The notes under the pieces are model-generated. The model was not told the origin of the DNA. It did no database searches and worked only from the letters and a program-made list of their open reading frames with translations. Both the position numbers and the translations under genes were made by a program. Shown in pieces: positions 44,451 to 53,758 of a stretch of DNA of 64,000 bases; the first letter of the stretch is position 1; each line of letters begins with the position of its first letter. Origin of the DNA: Phaeobacter inhibens DSM 16374 (GTDB lineage: Bacteria; Pseudomonadota; Alphaproteobacteria; Rhodobacterales; Rhodobacteraceae); the NCBI RefSeq assembly GCF_000473105.1, contig NZ_KI421498.1, positions 2,232,001 through 2,296,000 of the forward strand, written 5' to 3'.

Positions 44451-44924
44451 ATGAATACCGTAAAATCCCTTCTGGGCGGGATCGCCCTCTCCGTTACGCT
44501 GGCAACCTCCGCGCTGGCCGCTGGCGTTGATGTCAACGCCTCCTCTACCGGTCTGGCCATGCAGGGATATGACCCTGTCGCCTATTTCAACGCCGGTGAA
44601 GCGACCAAAGGTTCCTACAAGGTGACCGCCACCCACGACGACGCTACATATTGGTTCGCTACCGAGGAGAACAAAGCCCTGTTTGAAGCCACACCGGACG
44701 CCTACATCCCGGCCTACGGCGGCTACTGCGCCTTTGGTGCGGCGATGGGCTTCAAGTTCGACGGCGATCCGCATCAGTGGAAAATCGTCGATGATGTCCT
44801 CTACCTGAACCTGTCGAAGGACATTCAGGAACGTTGGAGCACGGACATTCCCGGCTTCATCGAAAAAGCCGATGTGAACTGGGATGAGATCGCTGACGCC
44901 GAGCCGGCGGAGCTGCTGCAGTAA
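44451..44924 (+). CDS. Secreted YHS-domain protein
   Basis: 157 residues with a signal peptide (MNTVKSLLGGIALSVTLATS ... ALA). The YHS-like core is GYDPVAYFNAGEATKGSYKV, TYWFATEENKALFEATPDAYIP and YGGYCAFGAAMG, a small fold linked to metal or copper handling. AAAGG lies upstream of the ATG. It is a single-gene unit with its own terminator, so it is probably periplasmic and highly expressed on demand. Confidence 0.88.
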   Translation: MNTVKSLLGGIALSVTLATSALAAGVDVNASSTGLAMQGYDPVAYFNAGEATKGSYKVTATHDDATYWFATEENKALFEATPDAYIPAYGGYCAFGAAMGFKFDGDPHQWKIVDDVLYLNLSKDIQERWSTDIPGFIEKADVNWDEIADAEPAELLQ

Positions 44925-44951
44925 GCCTGTAACGGCAGATCCAAATCGCAG

Positions 44952-44985
44952 ATGGGCGGCAGGATATCCTGCCGCCCATTCTGTT
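44952..44985 (+). terminator. Intrinsic terminator after the YHS gene
   Basis: A perfect 13-bp stem ATGGGCGGCAGGA / TCCTGCCGCCCAT with a 2-base centre, followed by TCTGTT. A second hairpin (CAGAGGGA / TCCCTCTG) lies at about 44993-45014. Confidence 0.85.
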
Positions 44986-45021
44986 CATGCCTCAGAGGGA
45001 ACACTCCCTCTGCGCAGGATA

Positions 45022-45276
45022 TTACTTCGAGGCCAGCCGTTCGACCGCCTCGGCCGTGCGCTTGGTGTTGTTGTAAATTCCCAGCGCCAGATAGAGCGAG
45101 CCGGCGATCAGGATCACATAGAGGGTGCCAACCACAAGCACACCGAGTGCCGCGAGGATACCGCCGCCGCCCGGCTGCATGGTTGCCAGAACTGCCCCGC
45201 CGACAACTGCGAGCAGCAGCAGCACAACGACGACACCAACCAGTTTTTCAAATGCTGAAATAAAGAAATTGCCCAT
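45022..45276 (-). CDS. Small two-helix membrane protein
   Basis: 84 residues starting MGNFFISAFEK. Two helices: LVGVVVVLLLLAVVGGAVLA and GILAALGVLVVGTLYVILIAG, then a short basic end (NNTKRTAEAVERLASK). The ATG at 45276 has AAAGG 7 bases upstream. No family recognised. Convergent with the YHS gene and downstream of a gap after gshA. Confidence 0.75.
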   Translation of the reverse strand: MGNFFISAFEKLVGVVVVLLLLAVVGGAVLATMQPGGGGILAALGVLVVGTLYVILIAGSLYLALGIYNNTKRTAEAVERLASK

Positions 45277-45432
45277 ATCAATACCTTTCCGAGCTCTAGA
45301 TTGCGCGTTTTCTAGGGGGGAGAAATAGAGAGAACAAGCTCTCAATTAGGGGGAAAATCAAGCGGGTAGCGCCAGAGGGAGCCCACACCAACACCCGCAA
45401 AATCAGTCGAGAACCCGCCGCGCGGCCCGCGC

Positions 45433-45461
45433 AGAAAAAAGGGCGCCTGCACAGCGCCCTC
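45433..45461 (-). terminator. Intrinsic terminator of gshA
   Basis: Read leftward: AGGGCGC, loop, GCGCCCT, then TTTTTT. It lies 33 bases after the gshA stop. Confidence 0.9.
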
Positions 45462-45493
45462 TTCGATGGTCTCAATCTGGTCCCCTGTGGGTC

Positions 45494-46864
45494 TCAGTAG
45501 CTGTATTCAGAGTAGATGCGGCTCAGATCGCCATTCCAGTCGCCATGGTAGCGATCCAGCAGCTCATCCGCTGGGACTTTGCCGGTCTCGATACTGTCCT
45601 TCAGCGCATTGAGGAAGTGGGTTTCATCCGGCACCAACCCCCCGGCCCCGGCGCGCGCGCGGGATTTGAGGCCCGCCTCAGAGATCGCCACCACTTCGCG
45701 GGCCAGATCATGCATCTTGATATTGCCGACCTGTGCCTGCAGCCCTTGTTCCGATGCGGCCACACGCAGGGCCTCGCGGGTTTCTGCATCCCAGCCCTTT
45801 GCCAGATCCCAGGCGGCATCAAGGCTGGATTGATCGTACATCATCCCCACCCAGAAGGCCGGCAGGGCACAGAGGCGGCGCCAGGGACCGCCATCGGCAC
45901 CGCGCATTTCCATATATTTCTTGATCCGGGCTTCGGGGAAGGCGGTGGTCAGATGATCAGCCCAGTCGCTCAGGGTGGGGGTTTGCCCCGGCAACGCGGG
46001 CAGTTCTCCCTTGAGGAAGTCGCGGAAGGACATGCCAAGCGCGTCGATATACTGGCCGTCGCGGTAGACGAAGTACATCGGCACATCGAGCGCGTATTCG
46101 ACCCAACGTTCGAACCCGAATCCCTCATCAAAAACAAAAGGCACCATGCCGGTCCGGTCAGCATCCAGATCGCGCCAAACGCGCGAGCGCCAGGATTTGT
46201 GGTTGTTCGGCTTGCCCTCAAGAAAGGGCGAATTGGCAAAGAGAGCGGTTGCGACGGGCTGCAGCGCGATGGCCACGCGCATTTTCTGCACCATGTCCGC
46301 CTCGGATCCGAAGTCGAGATTGACCTGAACGGTACAAGTCCGGCGCATCATCGTGCGACCCATAGTGCCGACTTTACCCATATAGGCATCCATCAGCTTG
46401 TAGCGGCCCTTGGGCATCAGCGGCATTTCTTCGTGCGACCAGATCGGAGCCGCCCCCAGACCGATAAAACCGACGCCGATTTCATCGGCGATATCCTTTA
46501 CCTCGCGCAGGTGGGTGTTCACCTCGTCACAAGTTTCATGGATTGTCTCCAATGGGGCACCAGAAAGTTCCAGCGCACCACCGGGTTCCAGCGAAACATT
46601 GGCGCCATCTTTTTCAAGACCGATCAGGTGGCCACCTTCGCGCACCTCGGACCAGCCGTGACGGTCGCGCAACCCCTCAAGAACGGCCACTATTGACCGC
46701 GTGCCTTCAAACGGCAGCGGCTTCAGCGAGTCCTTGCAATAGCCGAATTTCTCATGCTCGGTGCCGATACGCCATTGGTCACGGGGCTTGCAGCCAGAGG
46801 CAAGATATTCCGCCAATTGTTCGTGCCGTTCGATCGGCCCACCGCCGGATTGAGGGATAGACAT
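45494..46864 (-). CDS. gshA: Glutamate-cysteine ligase, plant/alphaproteobacterial type
   Basis: The first step of glutathione synthesis. About 456 residues from ATG 46864 (GGAG upstream). Motifs: WRIGTEHEKFGY (near 35), VSLEPGGALELSGAP (near 92), GRTMMRRTCTVQVNLDFGSE and SPFLEGKPNNHKSW (near 210). This GCS2-like group has plant and alphaproteobacterial members and is redox-regulated in plants. Monocistronic with its own terminator. Confidence 0.94.
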   Translation of the reverse strand: MSIPQSGGGPIERHEQLAEYLASGCKPRDQWRIGTEHEKFGYCKDSLKPLPFEGTRSIVAVLEGLRDRHGWSEVREGGHLIGLEKDGANVSLEPGGALELSGAPLETIHETCDEVNTHLREVKDIADEIGVGFIGLGAAPIWSHEEMPLMPKGRYKLMDAYMGKVGTMGRTMMRRTCTVQVNLDFGSEADMVQKMRVAIALQPVATALFANSPFLEGKPNNHKSWRSRVWRDLDADRTGMVPFVFDEGFGFERWVEYALDVPMYFVYRDGQYIDALGMSFRDFLKGELPALPGQTPTLSDWADHLTTAFPEARIKKYMEMRGADGGPWRRLCALPAFWVGMMYDQSSLDAAWDLAKGWDAETREALRVAASEQGLQAQVGNIKMHDLAREVVAISEAGLKSRARAGAGGLVPDETHFLNALKDSIETGKVPADELLDRYHGDWNGDLSRIYSEYSY

Positions 46865-46928
46865 CTGGGGCTCTCCGTAAGGTTGATCCGTCCTGCGCTG
46901 CAAGTCGTGGTCGGTATTTCCGGCAGTG

Positions 46929-47456
46929 TCAATGCAGCCTGTGCACGGTTGGTCGTGTTGGTGCGCGCTCCCAGATCACGACCTGGTGACCACCGGATTT
47001 GCGCAATTCTGCCAGCATCCGCTCCATACGCAACCCCGGCAGGGTCGCAAAGGCGTCAAAGAGCGCATCGGTGTTGGTCGCATTGACGGGGATCGCCAAG
47101 GCGGACTGCCCCGGTTGATCCAATAGCCAATGAGGTGGTTTCGCAGCGTGATCCAGTGTCAGGCGCTCCAATTCGGAGAGCGCGACAGCGCCGCCAGTGA
47201 GGGGGCCGAAATAGGCGATCTGCCCTTCGTCCACTTGAACCACGCCGGGGCCGCCGCCGCCCAGACGGAACCGCATCCGCTGCATGCCGATAACTGCGAT
47301 GACAACACCCAGCCCTAGCAGCGCCCAGCCCAGCAGCGCCTGAGCCCCGTAGCTGCCAAGCGCCCAGAACAGGCCAAGCGCACCGAGAGCAGCCGCCGCG
47401 ATCATCTCGCGCCAGCGCCAGAGGGCCGCGCGGGCTTCTGGTCGAATAAAGGTCAT
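46929..47456 (-). CDS. Membrane protein of unknown function next to the GNAT gene
   Basis: 175 residues with two N-terminal membrane helices (MIAAAALGALGLFWALGSYG and LLGWALLGLGVVIAVIG) followed by a beta-rich soluble part (GVVQVDEGQIAYFGPLTGG, ALSELERLTLD) resembling a bacterial PH-like domain, and a helical end with LPGLRMERMLAELR. Its start overlaps the GNAT stop by four bases, so it is cotranslated with rsmE and the GNAT gene. Confidence 0.78.
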   Translation of the reverse strand: MTFIRPEARAALWRWREMIAAAALGALGLFWALGSYGAQALLGWALLGLGVVIAVIGMQRMRFRLGGGGPGVVQVDEGQIAYFGPLTGGAVALSELERLTLDHAAKPPHWLLDQPGQSALAIPVNATNTDALFDAFATLPGLRMERMLAELRKSGGHQVVIWERAPTRPTVHRLH

Positions 47457-48361
47457 GAAGCAGGCTCCCCCTCAGCCATCGAAGGCAGCGGCGCGTGATC
47501 AAAAAGGATGAGCGAATAGCCGCCAATGGATTGAAATCCGATGGCCCGATAAGCACGCACAGCGGCCTCTCCTGCAGCAAAGAGAACCGCCTGTTCCACA
47601 CCCGCCGCGCGGGCTTCCTTAAGGTGCAGTGCCAGAGCGCAGCGGGCGTAGCCGTGGCCGCGTTGTTCCGGCGGTGTATAGACCCCGCCGATCTGCACCA
47701 CCTCGGGCAGTTGCGCGTTGAACCCTGTCATTGCGACCCAACGGTCTGCGATATTCAGCACGCGGTGACTGTCGCGCAGCAGGTAGCTGTCGATATCTTG
47801 TGATGCGACAGCTACCGCCTCAGACGCGGGGGTGCCGAGAATTTCCTGGTGATAGGCCGCGCGCCATTGCACGAGCATTGGTCGGGGCGCAGCCGACAGG
47901 GGATGCAGAACGGCGCCAGACAACTGCGGGCGATCCAGACTGCCCAGATCCAGTTCCGTCAGCGATAACGCCAGTCCCGGTTCATCGCGATCAAGTCGCT
48001 TGGGGTGCTGGTCAAGCCCGGTGGCCGCAAGATAGCGCCGCACCTGCGCCGTTTCGCCCAGGACGCCGACCTGCGGTTGTGGCGTCCCCGTCGACAGCTG
48101 CAAATCGACCAGTTGTTGTAGTTCATGCCAATCCGTGGCGCTAGCCTCCGCCGCCTGCAACAATAAGGTGCCATCGTTGGTCAGACCGGCGACGCCACCG
48201 TCACCACTGCCGCGCACCCATACACGCATCGCCTTGGCTGCGGCACTGTGCAAGCCGTGGTCCCGCAAATTGATCAGCAGAAACATGGAGCTGGCGACAT
48301 TGCGACGCAGCAGATCATGGATCGCGGCGAGATCGCGATCCTGTGCCGGGCGCCAGCTCAT
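47453..48361 (-). CDS. GNAT-family N-acetyltransferase
   Basis: About 302 residues; start at ATG 48361, which overlaps the rsmE stop (ATGA). The C-terminal half carries the acetyl-CoA motif VYTPPEQRGHGYARCALALHL (near 215), then AVLFAAGEAAVRAYRAIGF; the N-terminal half looks like a second, degenerate GNAT or GNAT-like domain. The substrate is not determinable. Middle gene of the rsmE operon. Confidence 0.88.
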   Translation of the reverse strand: MSWRPAQDRDLAAIHDLLRRNVASSMFLLINLRDHGLHSAAAKAMRVWVRGSGDGGVAGLTNDGTLLLQAAEASATDWHELQQLVDLQLSTGTPQPQVGVLGETAQVRRYLAATGLDQHPKRLDRDEPGLALSLTELDLGSLDRPQLSGAVLHPLSAAPRPMLVQWRAAYHQEILGTPASEAVAVASQDIDSYLLRDSHRVLNIADRWVAMTGFNAQLPEVVQIGGVYTPPEQRGHGYARCALALHLKEARAAGVEQAVLFAAGEAAVRAYRAIGFQSIGGYSLILFDHAPLPSMAEGEPAS

Positions 48362-49086
48362 CCCCAATCTCCATAGCGTTGCTGCCACACAGTCAATGCG
48401 GCCACCGCTGCGGTATCAGCGCGCAGGATGCGGGGGCCAAGACTCACCACATGGGACTGCGGCAACGCGTGCAGTCGCTTGCGCTCGGCCTCGGAAAACC
48501 CGCCCTCGGGTCCGATCACAATGGCCCAGGGTGCCTGTGCCGCTGTCTCGCTGGCCAGTGCCAATGCACTGCCGACCTCTGCTTCGTCACAAAACATCAG
48601 CTGGCGTTCTTCAGGCCAGTGGTCCAGCAGCCGCGAGAGTTTTTGCAGATCTGCCACCTCCGGCACATAGGTGCCACCACATTGCTCGGCGGCCTCAACC
48701 GCGTGGGCCTGAAGCCGGTCCTGGCGAATGCGGTCAGAATTTGTGAACTCGGTCTGCACCGGCAGGATCCGCGCCGCGCCCATTTCAGCAGCCTTCTCCA
48801 CGATGAAATCAGTTCGCGCCTTCTTGATCGGGGCGAACAGCAGCCACAAATCCGGCGGCAGCACCAATGGCCGCGTCTGCTCCTGGCAGATAAGGACACC
48901 ACTGCGCTTGCTCGCCTCGGCCACCTCGGCGCGCCATTCGCCATCCTCTCCGTTGAACAGCAACAGCTGCGCCCCAACCGTCTGCCGCATGACCCCAAAC
49001 AGGTAATGCGCCTGATCGCGGTCCAGAGGAACCGATTGCCCTGCCCCCAGCGGGTGCTCTACATACAGTCTGATCTTTGCACTCAT
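48358..49086 (-). CDS. rsmE: 16S rRNA (uracil1498-N3)-methyltransferase
   Basis: Methylates U1498 of 16S rRNA. 242 residues from ATG 49086 (MSAKIRLYVEHPL). N-terminal PUA-like part with LDRDQAHYLFGVMR, then a SPOUT knot fold: WAIVIGPEGGFSEAERKRL, VVSLGPRILRADTAAVAAL at the C terminus. Overlaps the GNAT gene by four bases. Divergent and nearly overlapping with ubiA. Confidence 0.95.
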   Translation of the reverse strand: MSAKIRLYVEHPLGAGQSVPLDRDQAHYLFGVMRQTVGAQLLLFNGEDGEWRAEVAEASKRSGVLICQEQTRPLVLPPDLWLLFAPIKKARTDFIVEKAAEMGAARILPVQTEFTNSDRIRQDRLQAHAVEAAEQCGGTYVPEVADLQKLSRLLDHWPEERQLMFCDEAEVGSALALASETAAQAPWAIVIGPEGGFSEAERKRLHALPQSHVVSLGPRILRADTAAVAALTVWQQRYGDWG

Positions 49087-49097
49087 GAGGCATACAT

Positions 49098-50060
49098 ATG
49101 CAAGGCGGGACGCCAACACCAGATGGACAGGTCGCAGATGCGGTCAAAGGCAATTGGGTCGATCGCTACGCCCCTGAATGGAGTCGCCCCTATCTGCGCC
49201 TCAGCCGCGCCGACCGACCGATCGGCACCTGGCTGCTGCTAATCCCCTGTTGGTGGGGCCTGATGCTGGCGATTCTGTGGGATCAAAGCCCACGCTGGGA
49301 GGATCTGTGGATCTTTGCCGCCTGCGCTGCTGGGGCATGGCTGATGCGCGGCGCAGGCTGCACATGGAACGATATCACCGACCGCAATTTTGACGGACAG
49401 GTGGAACGCACCCGGTCCCGCCCCATTCCATCTGGTCAGGTCACGGTCACCGGAGCATTTATCTGGATGGGGCTGCAGGCACTGATCTCGCTCGGCATAC
49501 TGCTGAGTTTCAATCAGGCTGCTATCGCGATGGGCATTCTGGCATTGTTTCCAGTGGCGATCTATCCCTTTGCCAAGCGGTTCACCTGGTGGCCGCAGGT
49601 GTTTCTGGGATTGGCCTTCAACTGGGGCGCGATGCTGGCCTGGGTGGCCCATACCGGCACTCTCAACTGGCCGCCGGTGATATTGTATCTGGCCGGGATT
49701 GCCTGGACGCTGTTTTATGACACTATCTATGCCCATCAGGATACTGAGGATGACGCGCTGATCGGGGTTAAATCCACAGCACGCCTGTTTGGCACACAAA
49801 CGCCGATGTGGCTGCGCCGGTTCATTGTGGCAACCGTCAGCCTGATGGCGATCGCCATCATTCTGGCCGTCCAACCGCAGGGATCGGTTCTCGCGCTGAT
49901 GCTGGCACTGGCCGCGCCCTGGGCGATGGGCTGGCATATGACCTGGCAGCTACGGGTGTTTGACGCCGAGAACAATGATCGTTTGCTGCAACTGTTTCGC
50001 CTCAACCGGGATACGGGCTTGATTCCGCTGATCTTCTTTGCCGCAGCTCTGTTCGCATGA
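49098..50060 (+). CDS. ubiA: 4-hydroxybenzoate polyprenyltransferase
   Basis: Attaches the polyprenyl chain to 4-hydroxybenzoate in ubiquinone synthesis; integral membrane, about eight to nine helices, 320 residues. Aspartate motifs: GCTWNDITDRNFDGQVERT (near residue 93) and DTIYAHQDTEDDALIGVKST (near 210). SRAdRPIGTWLLLIP-like start region present (SRADRPIG). It would use the chain made by the synthase at 11154 and compete with PobA (61672) for 4-hydroxybenzoate. Confidence 0.95.
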   Translation: MQGGTPTPDGQVADAVKGNWVDRYAPEWSRPYLRLSRADRPIGTWLLLIPCWWGLMLAILWDQSPRWEDLWIFAACAAGAWLMRGAGCTWNDITDRNFDGQVERTRSRPIPSGQVTVTGAFIWMGLQALISLGILLSFNQAAIAMGILALFPVAIYPFAKRFTWWPQVFLGLAFNWGAMLAWVAHTGTLNWPPVILYLAGIAWTLFYDTIYAHQDTEDDALIGVKSTARLFGTQTPMWLRRFIVATVSLMAIAIILAVQPQGSVLALMLALAAPWAMGWHMTWQLRVFDAENNDRLLQLFRLNRDTGLIPLIFFAAALFA

Positions 50061-50137
50061 TTGAACCCGTCGCGCAGCCCCTGTAAGACAGGCAAAAGCC
50101 GTCTCAGACGGACGCCCTAACGGAGACCAGCCTGCCC

Positions 50138-52048
50138 ATGCGCCTGTCCTCGCTTTTGATCTCTGGCCTGACGTTTGTCGCCGCTGCCGCGCTGAGCCTG
50201 GTGGTGGCCGGTTTTGCGGTGACGGGTATCGAAGCAGGCAGCGAAACCGCCGTACGCCGTGCGCTGGACAAAGTCGGCTATACCTGGGCCGAGGTTACCG
50301 CGGATGGGCTGCGCGTGATCCTGAATGGCACCGCACCGGATGAGGCCACACGATTTGGCGTGATATCGCTGGTCGGCGGTGTGGTCGATGCGGCGCGGGT
50401 GATTGATGAAATGCAGATCACCCCGTCCGAAGGCATCGCCCCTCCCCGGTTCTCAGCGGAAATTCTGCGCAATGACAGCGGCATTTCGATCATCGGGCTC
50501 ATCCCGAGGGTTACCGACCGTGAAACCGTGATCACCCGGCTGAATACGATCGCAGGTGCGGATCAGGTCGCGGATCTGCTGGAAACCGCAAATTACACCG
50601 CCCCCAGGGGCTGGATGGCCGCAATGGACTACGCACTGGATGCCTTGAGCCTGCTGCCCCGGTCGAAGATCTCGGTCGAGGCGGAAGAAGTCTCCATCAC
50701 AGCGATCTCCGACAGTGTTGATGCCAAGGAACAAATCGAAAAACGCCTGACCCGCATGGCCCCAGCCGGGCTGCGCCTGTCACTGGATATCGCTGCGCCG
50801 CGTCCGGTCATCACGCCGTTCACGCTGCGCTACAGCCTTGATGACGCGGGCGGCCGCTTTGATGCCTGCTCTGCCGAAAGCGAGTTGAGCCGTGATCGAA
50901 TTCTGCGGGCAGCGACCAAGGCAGGGTTTGACGGCAAAGCCGATTGCGTGATTGGCATGGGGGTGCCCTCGCCCAATTGGGCCCGCGCCGCGGAGCTGGG
51001 CATTGCGTCCTTGTCAGAGCTGGGCGGGGGCTCCGTGACACTGGCCAATGCCGATATGACTCTGGTTGCGGCAGAGGGAACGGCACCGGCCCTGTTTGAC
51101 CATGTGGTGGGTGAGTTGGAAAGCGCGCTGCCCCAGGTCTTCGCCCTGCATGCGGTGTTGCCCGAGCCGGAAACCGAAGACGGCAACGGTCCGCCTGAGT
51201 TTACCGCAACCCTAAGCCCGGAAGGTCAGGTGCAGCTGCGGGGCCGGATTTCGGATGAGGCCCTGCGCCAGATCAGCAGCAGCTATGCCCAGGCGCGCTT
51301 CGGTTCGCAGAATGTCTACAGTGCCACGCGGGTGGTTGAGGATCTGCCTGCTGACTGGCCGGTGCGGGTGCTGGCCGGGCTGGAGGCGCTGTCCCATCTT
51401 CAGCGCGGCGCGGTTTCGGTGACCCCTGACAGTCTGAGCCTGAGCGGGATGAGCCACCGCGAGGACGCGCCCTCCGAAATCGCCAAACTCTTGTCTGCGA
51501 AACTGGGCGATGCAGAGAGCTATGAGCTGAACGTCACCTATGAAGCGCCGCCCGAACCTGCGGACAAGCCGATGTCGCCGGAGCTGTGTGAGGCGGAGCT
51601 GGCTGCGGTGCAGACGGTCTCCAAAATCACCTTTGAGCCGGGGTCGGCGACTGTGGCCGCGGGCAGCCGGGACACATTGGATCAGATTGCAGACATCCTG
51701 GCACGCTGTGACGGGGTACGGCTGGAAATCCAGGGCCATACCGACAGTCAGGGACGCGAGGAAATGAACCAGACACTCAGCCAGTCGCGGGCACAGTCGG
51801 TTCTGAATGAGCTGCGTGGCCGTCGTCTGGTCACCAGCAGTTTCACCGCCAAAGGCTATGGCGAAAGCACCCCGATTGCGAGCAACGACACCGAGGACGG
51901 CCGTGAAGCCAACCGTCGGATCGAGTTCCGCCTTATCCGCCCGGCCAATGACGCCGCCAGCGAAACCACACTTGATGAGGCCGCCACCGCACCTGAAGGC
52001 ACCTCAGAGACCCCTTCCGACAGTGAACAGGAGACATCCGGACAATGA
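50138..52048 (+). CDS. OmpA-family envelope protein with BON-like N-terminal domains
   Basis: 636 residues with a signal peptide or anchor (LLISGLTFVAAAALSLVVAG). BON-like repeats follow, e.g. RRALDKVGYTWAEVTADGLR and further copies to about residue 460. The C-terminal OmpA domain (about 485-605) shows ITFEPGSATVAAGSRDTLD, IQGHTDSQGREEMNQTLSQ and RVEANRRIEF-like end (GREANRRIEFR), i.e. peptidoglycan binding. A low-complexity Thr/Ser/Glu tail ends the protein. Stop overlaps the next gene by four bases. Confidence 0.9.
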   Translation: MRLSSLLISGLTFVAAAALSLVVAGFAVTGIEAGSETAVRRALDKVGYTWAEVTADGLRVILNGTAPDEATRFGVISLVGGVVDAARVIDEMQITPSEGIAPPRFSAEILRNDSGISIIGLIPRVTDRETVITRLNTIAGADQVADLLETANYTAPRGWMAAMDYALDALSLLPRSKISVEAEEVSITAISDSVDAKEQIEKRLTRMAPAGLRLSLDIAAPRPVITPFTLRYSLDDAGGRFDACSAESELSRDRILRAATKAGFDGKADCVIGMGVPSPNWARAAELGIASLSELGGGSVTLANADMTLVAAEGTAPALFDHVVGELESALPQVFALHAVLPEPETEDGNGPPEFTATLSPEGQVQLRGRISDEALRQISSSYAQARFGSQNVYSATRVVEDLPADWPVRVLAGLEALSHLQRGAVSVTPDSLSLSGMSHREDAPSEIAKLLSAKLGDAESYELNVTYEAPPEPADKPMSPELCEAELAAVQTVSKITFEPGSATVAAGSRDTLDQIADILARCDGVRLEIQGHTDSQGREEMNQTLSQSRAQSVLNELRGRRLVTSSFTAKGYGESTPIASNDTEDGREANRRIEFRLIRPANDAASETTLDEAATAPEGTSETPSDSEQETSGQ

Positions 52049-52359
52049 ACAGGACAGAGTTCATCATTACCACTGCCATTATCCTGTTTGTCGCCTTTGC
52101 GATGGGGTGGTTTGCCAATTGGCTGGTGCATCGCTTCACCCGCGTGAAGCAGAGCGACGTGGCCGATCTGGACCGGATGAGCCAGGAACTGCACGAAGCA
52201 GAGGAAACCCGCGATCAGGCGATCACCTATCTGCAGCAGCGTGAGGCTGAACTGTCCAACCAACTGGCCCAGACAGAGGCAGAGTTACGGGCGGCTATGG
52301 ATGGTCTGCGGGATGCGCGTCGCGAGGCAGAAGAGCTGCGCGGACAGCTGCACGGCTGA
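52045..52359 (+). CDS. Single-helix membrane protein with a coiled coil
   Basis: 104 residues. An N-terminal membrane helix (FIITTAIILFVAFAMGWFANW), then a long charged coiled coil (residues about 40-104: RMSQELHEAEETRDQAI, QREAELSNQLAQTEAELRA). Four-base overlap with the OmpA-family gene, so the two are likely partners at the envelope. Function unknown. Confidence 0.82.
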   Translation: MNRTEFIITTAIILFVAFAMGWFANWLVHRFTRVKQSDVADLDRMSQELHEAEETRDQAITYLQQREAELSNQLAQTEAELRAAMDGLRDARREAEELRGQLHG

Positions 52360-52376
52360 AGCGGCCGGCACGGGGA

Positions 52377-52838
52377 TCAGTCCCAACGGGTCAGCGCCTC
52401 TTCGTCGCTGTGCTTTGCCTCAACCCAATTGCCGGTGCCGTCCTGCGTCATCTCTTTCTTCCAGAAGGGGGCGCGGGATTTGAGGTAATCCATCAGATAT
52501 TCCGCTGCCTCAAACGCATCGGAGCGATGGCGCGCAGCGGTGGCGACCATCATGATCTGCTCGCCCGGAACTAACCGCCCATGACGATGAATGACCAGCG
52601 CATCCGCAAGTGACCAGCGCTGCTGCGCCTCCTGCGTAATCGTCTTTATCGCGCGCTCAGTCATGCCGGGGTAATGCTCGATCTCCATCGCCACCATCTC
52701 ACCCTTCTCGGATCCCCGCACAACACCGGTAAAGGTTACGAGAGCGCCGGCATTGATCCCAGAGATGGCGACATCCGACGCAAAGCGCTGGCTTTCCTCC
52801 CCCAGATCAAATGCGTCCTTCTGAACCGCGATCCGCAT
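52377..52838 (-). CDS. moaE: Molybdopterin synthase large subunit
   Basis: With MoaD converts precursor Z (cPMP) to molybdopterin. 153 residues: GALVTFTGVVRGSEKGEMVAM near 30, HRHGRLVPGEQIMMVATAARHRSDAFEA near 85, and the active-site Lys region LMDYLKSRAPFWKKE. Starts three bases after moaD. Confidence 0.95.
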   Translation of the reverse strand: MRIAVQKDAFDLGEESQRFASDVAISGINAGALVTFTGVVRGSEKGEMVAMEIEHYPGMTERAIKTITQEAQQRWSLADALVIHRHGRLVPGEQIMMVATAARHRSDAFEAAEYLMDYLKSRAPFWKKEMTQDGTGNWVEAKHSDEEALTRWD

Positions 52839-52841
52839 CGC

Positions 52842-53087
52842 TCAGCCTCCGGTCATTGGTGGGAAGAACGCCACCTCTCGCACGCCTTCAAGCGGGGCGT
52901 CAAAATCCGACAGGTCCTGATCCAGCGCCACACGTAGCGCCGACAGATCGGCAAAAGCCGCGGCATAGCGCGGATCGCGGGCGCTGAGTTCAGCCACAAG
53001 ATCGCGCACGTTTGCGGCTGTGGTCTCAACCTTTTCCTTGGGCAGTCCGATGCGCTCGCGCACCCAGGCAAAATAGAGAACATCCAT
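52842..53087 (-). CDS. moaD: Molybdopterin synthase sulfur carrier subunit
   Basis: 81 residues with a ubiquitin-like fold; the C-terminal Gly-Gly (AFFPPMTGG) is thiocarboxylated and enters the MoaE active site. N-terminal VLYFAWVRERIG is typical. Its start overlaps the pgsA stop by one base (TGATG). Confidence 0.95.
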   Translation of the reverse strand: MDVLYFAWVRERIGLPKEKVETTAANVRDLVAELSARDPRYAAAFADLSALRVALDQDLSDFDAPLEGVREVAFFPPMTGG

Positions 53088-53758
53088 CAGCGCGTCTCCT
53101 TCAGATGTGGCAGCGCCTTGCGCATGTAGTCAGCGCCAGTGATCAGCGTCAGTGCCGCCGCGATCCACAGCAGCCACAGGCCCAGCCGGCTGGTCCAGAT
53201 CATGCCTTCATATTTCCAGCGCAGACCAAACTCATCGCTGACCTCCCCCAGCATAATCTGATCCACCAGCGCCTGATCCATGCCAAAGGAGGACATCACC
53301 AGATAGTGTTCGAAGATGCCTTGGGAAAACAGCGTGGCGATCGCGATCATCTGCGCGGTGGTCTTCCACTTCGCCAGCGCCGTCACCTTGAGCGTGCCGG
53401 CCGTATCGCCGAGGAACTCACGCAAACCCGAGACAAACACCTCACGAAACAGGATCACGGTGGCGGGCAGCACCAGCCAGGGCGTCCAGTGTTCGGCGGC
53501 ATATCCGACAAGGATCATCAATGCGATCACCACCATCGCCTTGTCAGCGATGGGATCAAGCATTGCCCCCATCTTCGTCTCCTGGCCCCAAGACCGGGCG
53601 AGGTAGCCGTCAAACCAGTCAGTAATCGCCGCGCTGACAAAGAGGATCAGCGCAAACCAATCCGCATAGGGGCGCGAAAAATAGAGGAACATAATCGCGA
53701 GCCCCGGTGCTGCCACCAGGCGCAATAGGGTGAGGATATTAGGCACGGTCCATTTCAT
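53087..53758 (-). CDS. pgsA: CDP-diacylglycerol-glycerol-3-phosphate 3-phosphatidyltransferase
   Basis: The membrane enzyme committing CDP-diacylglycerol to phosphatidylglycerol. 223 residues, with NILTLLRLVAAPGLAIMF at the start and the CDP-alcohol phosphotransferase motif DWFDGYLARSWGQETKMGAMLDPIADK (DGxxAR...G...D...D) near residues 47-73. Cotranscribed with moaD and moaE by one-base overlap, a frequent alphaproteobacterial order. Confidence 0.95.
   Translation of the reverse strand: MKWTVPNILTLLRLVAAPGLAIMFLYFSRPYADWFALILFVSAAITDWFDGYLARSWGQETKMGAMLDPIADKAMVVIALMILVGYAAEHWTPWLVLPATVILFREVFVSGLREFLGDTAGTLKVTALAKWKTTAQMIAIATLFSQGIFEHYLVMSSFGMDQALVDQIMLGEVSDEFGLRWKYEGMIWTSRLGLWLLWIAAALTLITGADYMRKALPHLKETR

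Noticed and set aside
44991-45016. CAGAGGGA/TCCCTCTG hairpin
   Set aside because: Noted as a possible terminator for the small leftward membrane gene, but it lacks a T-run.
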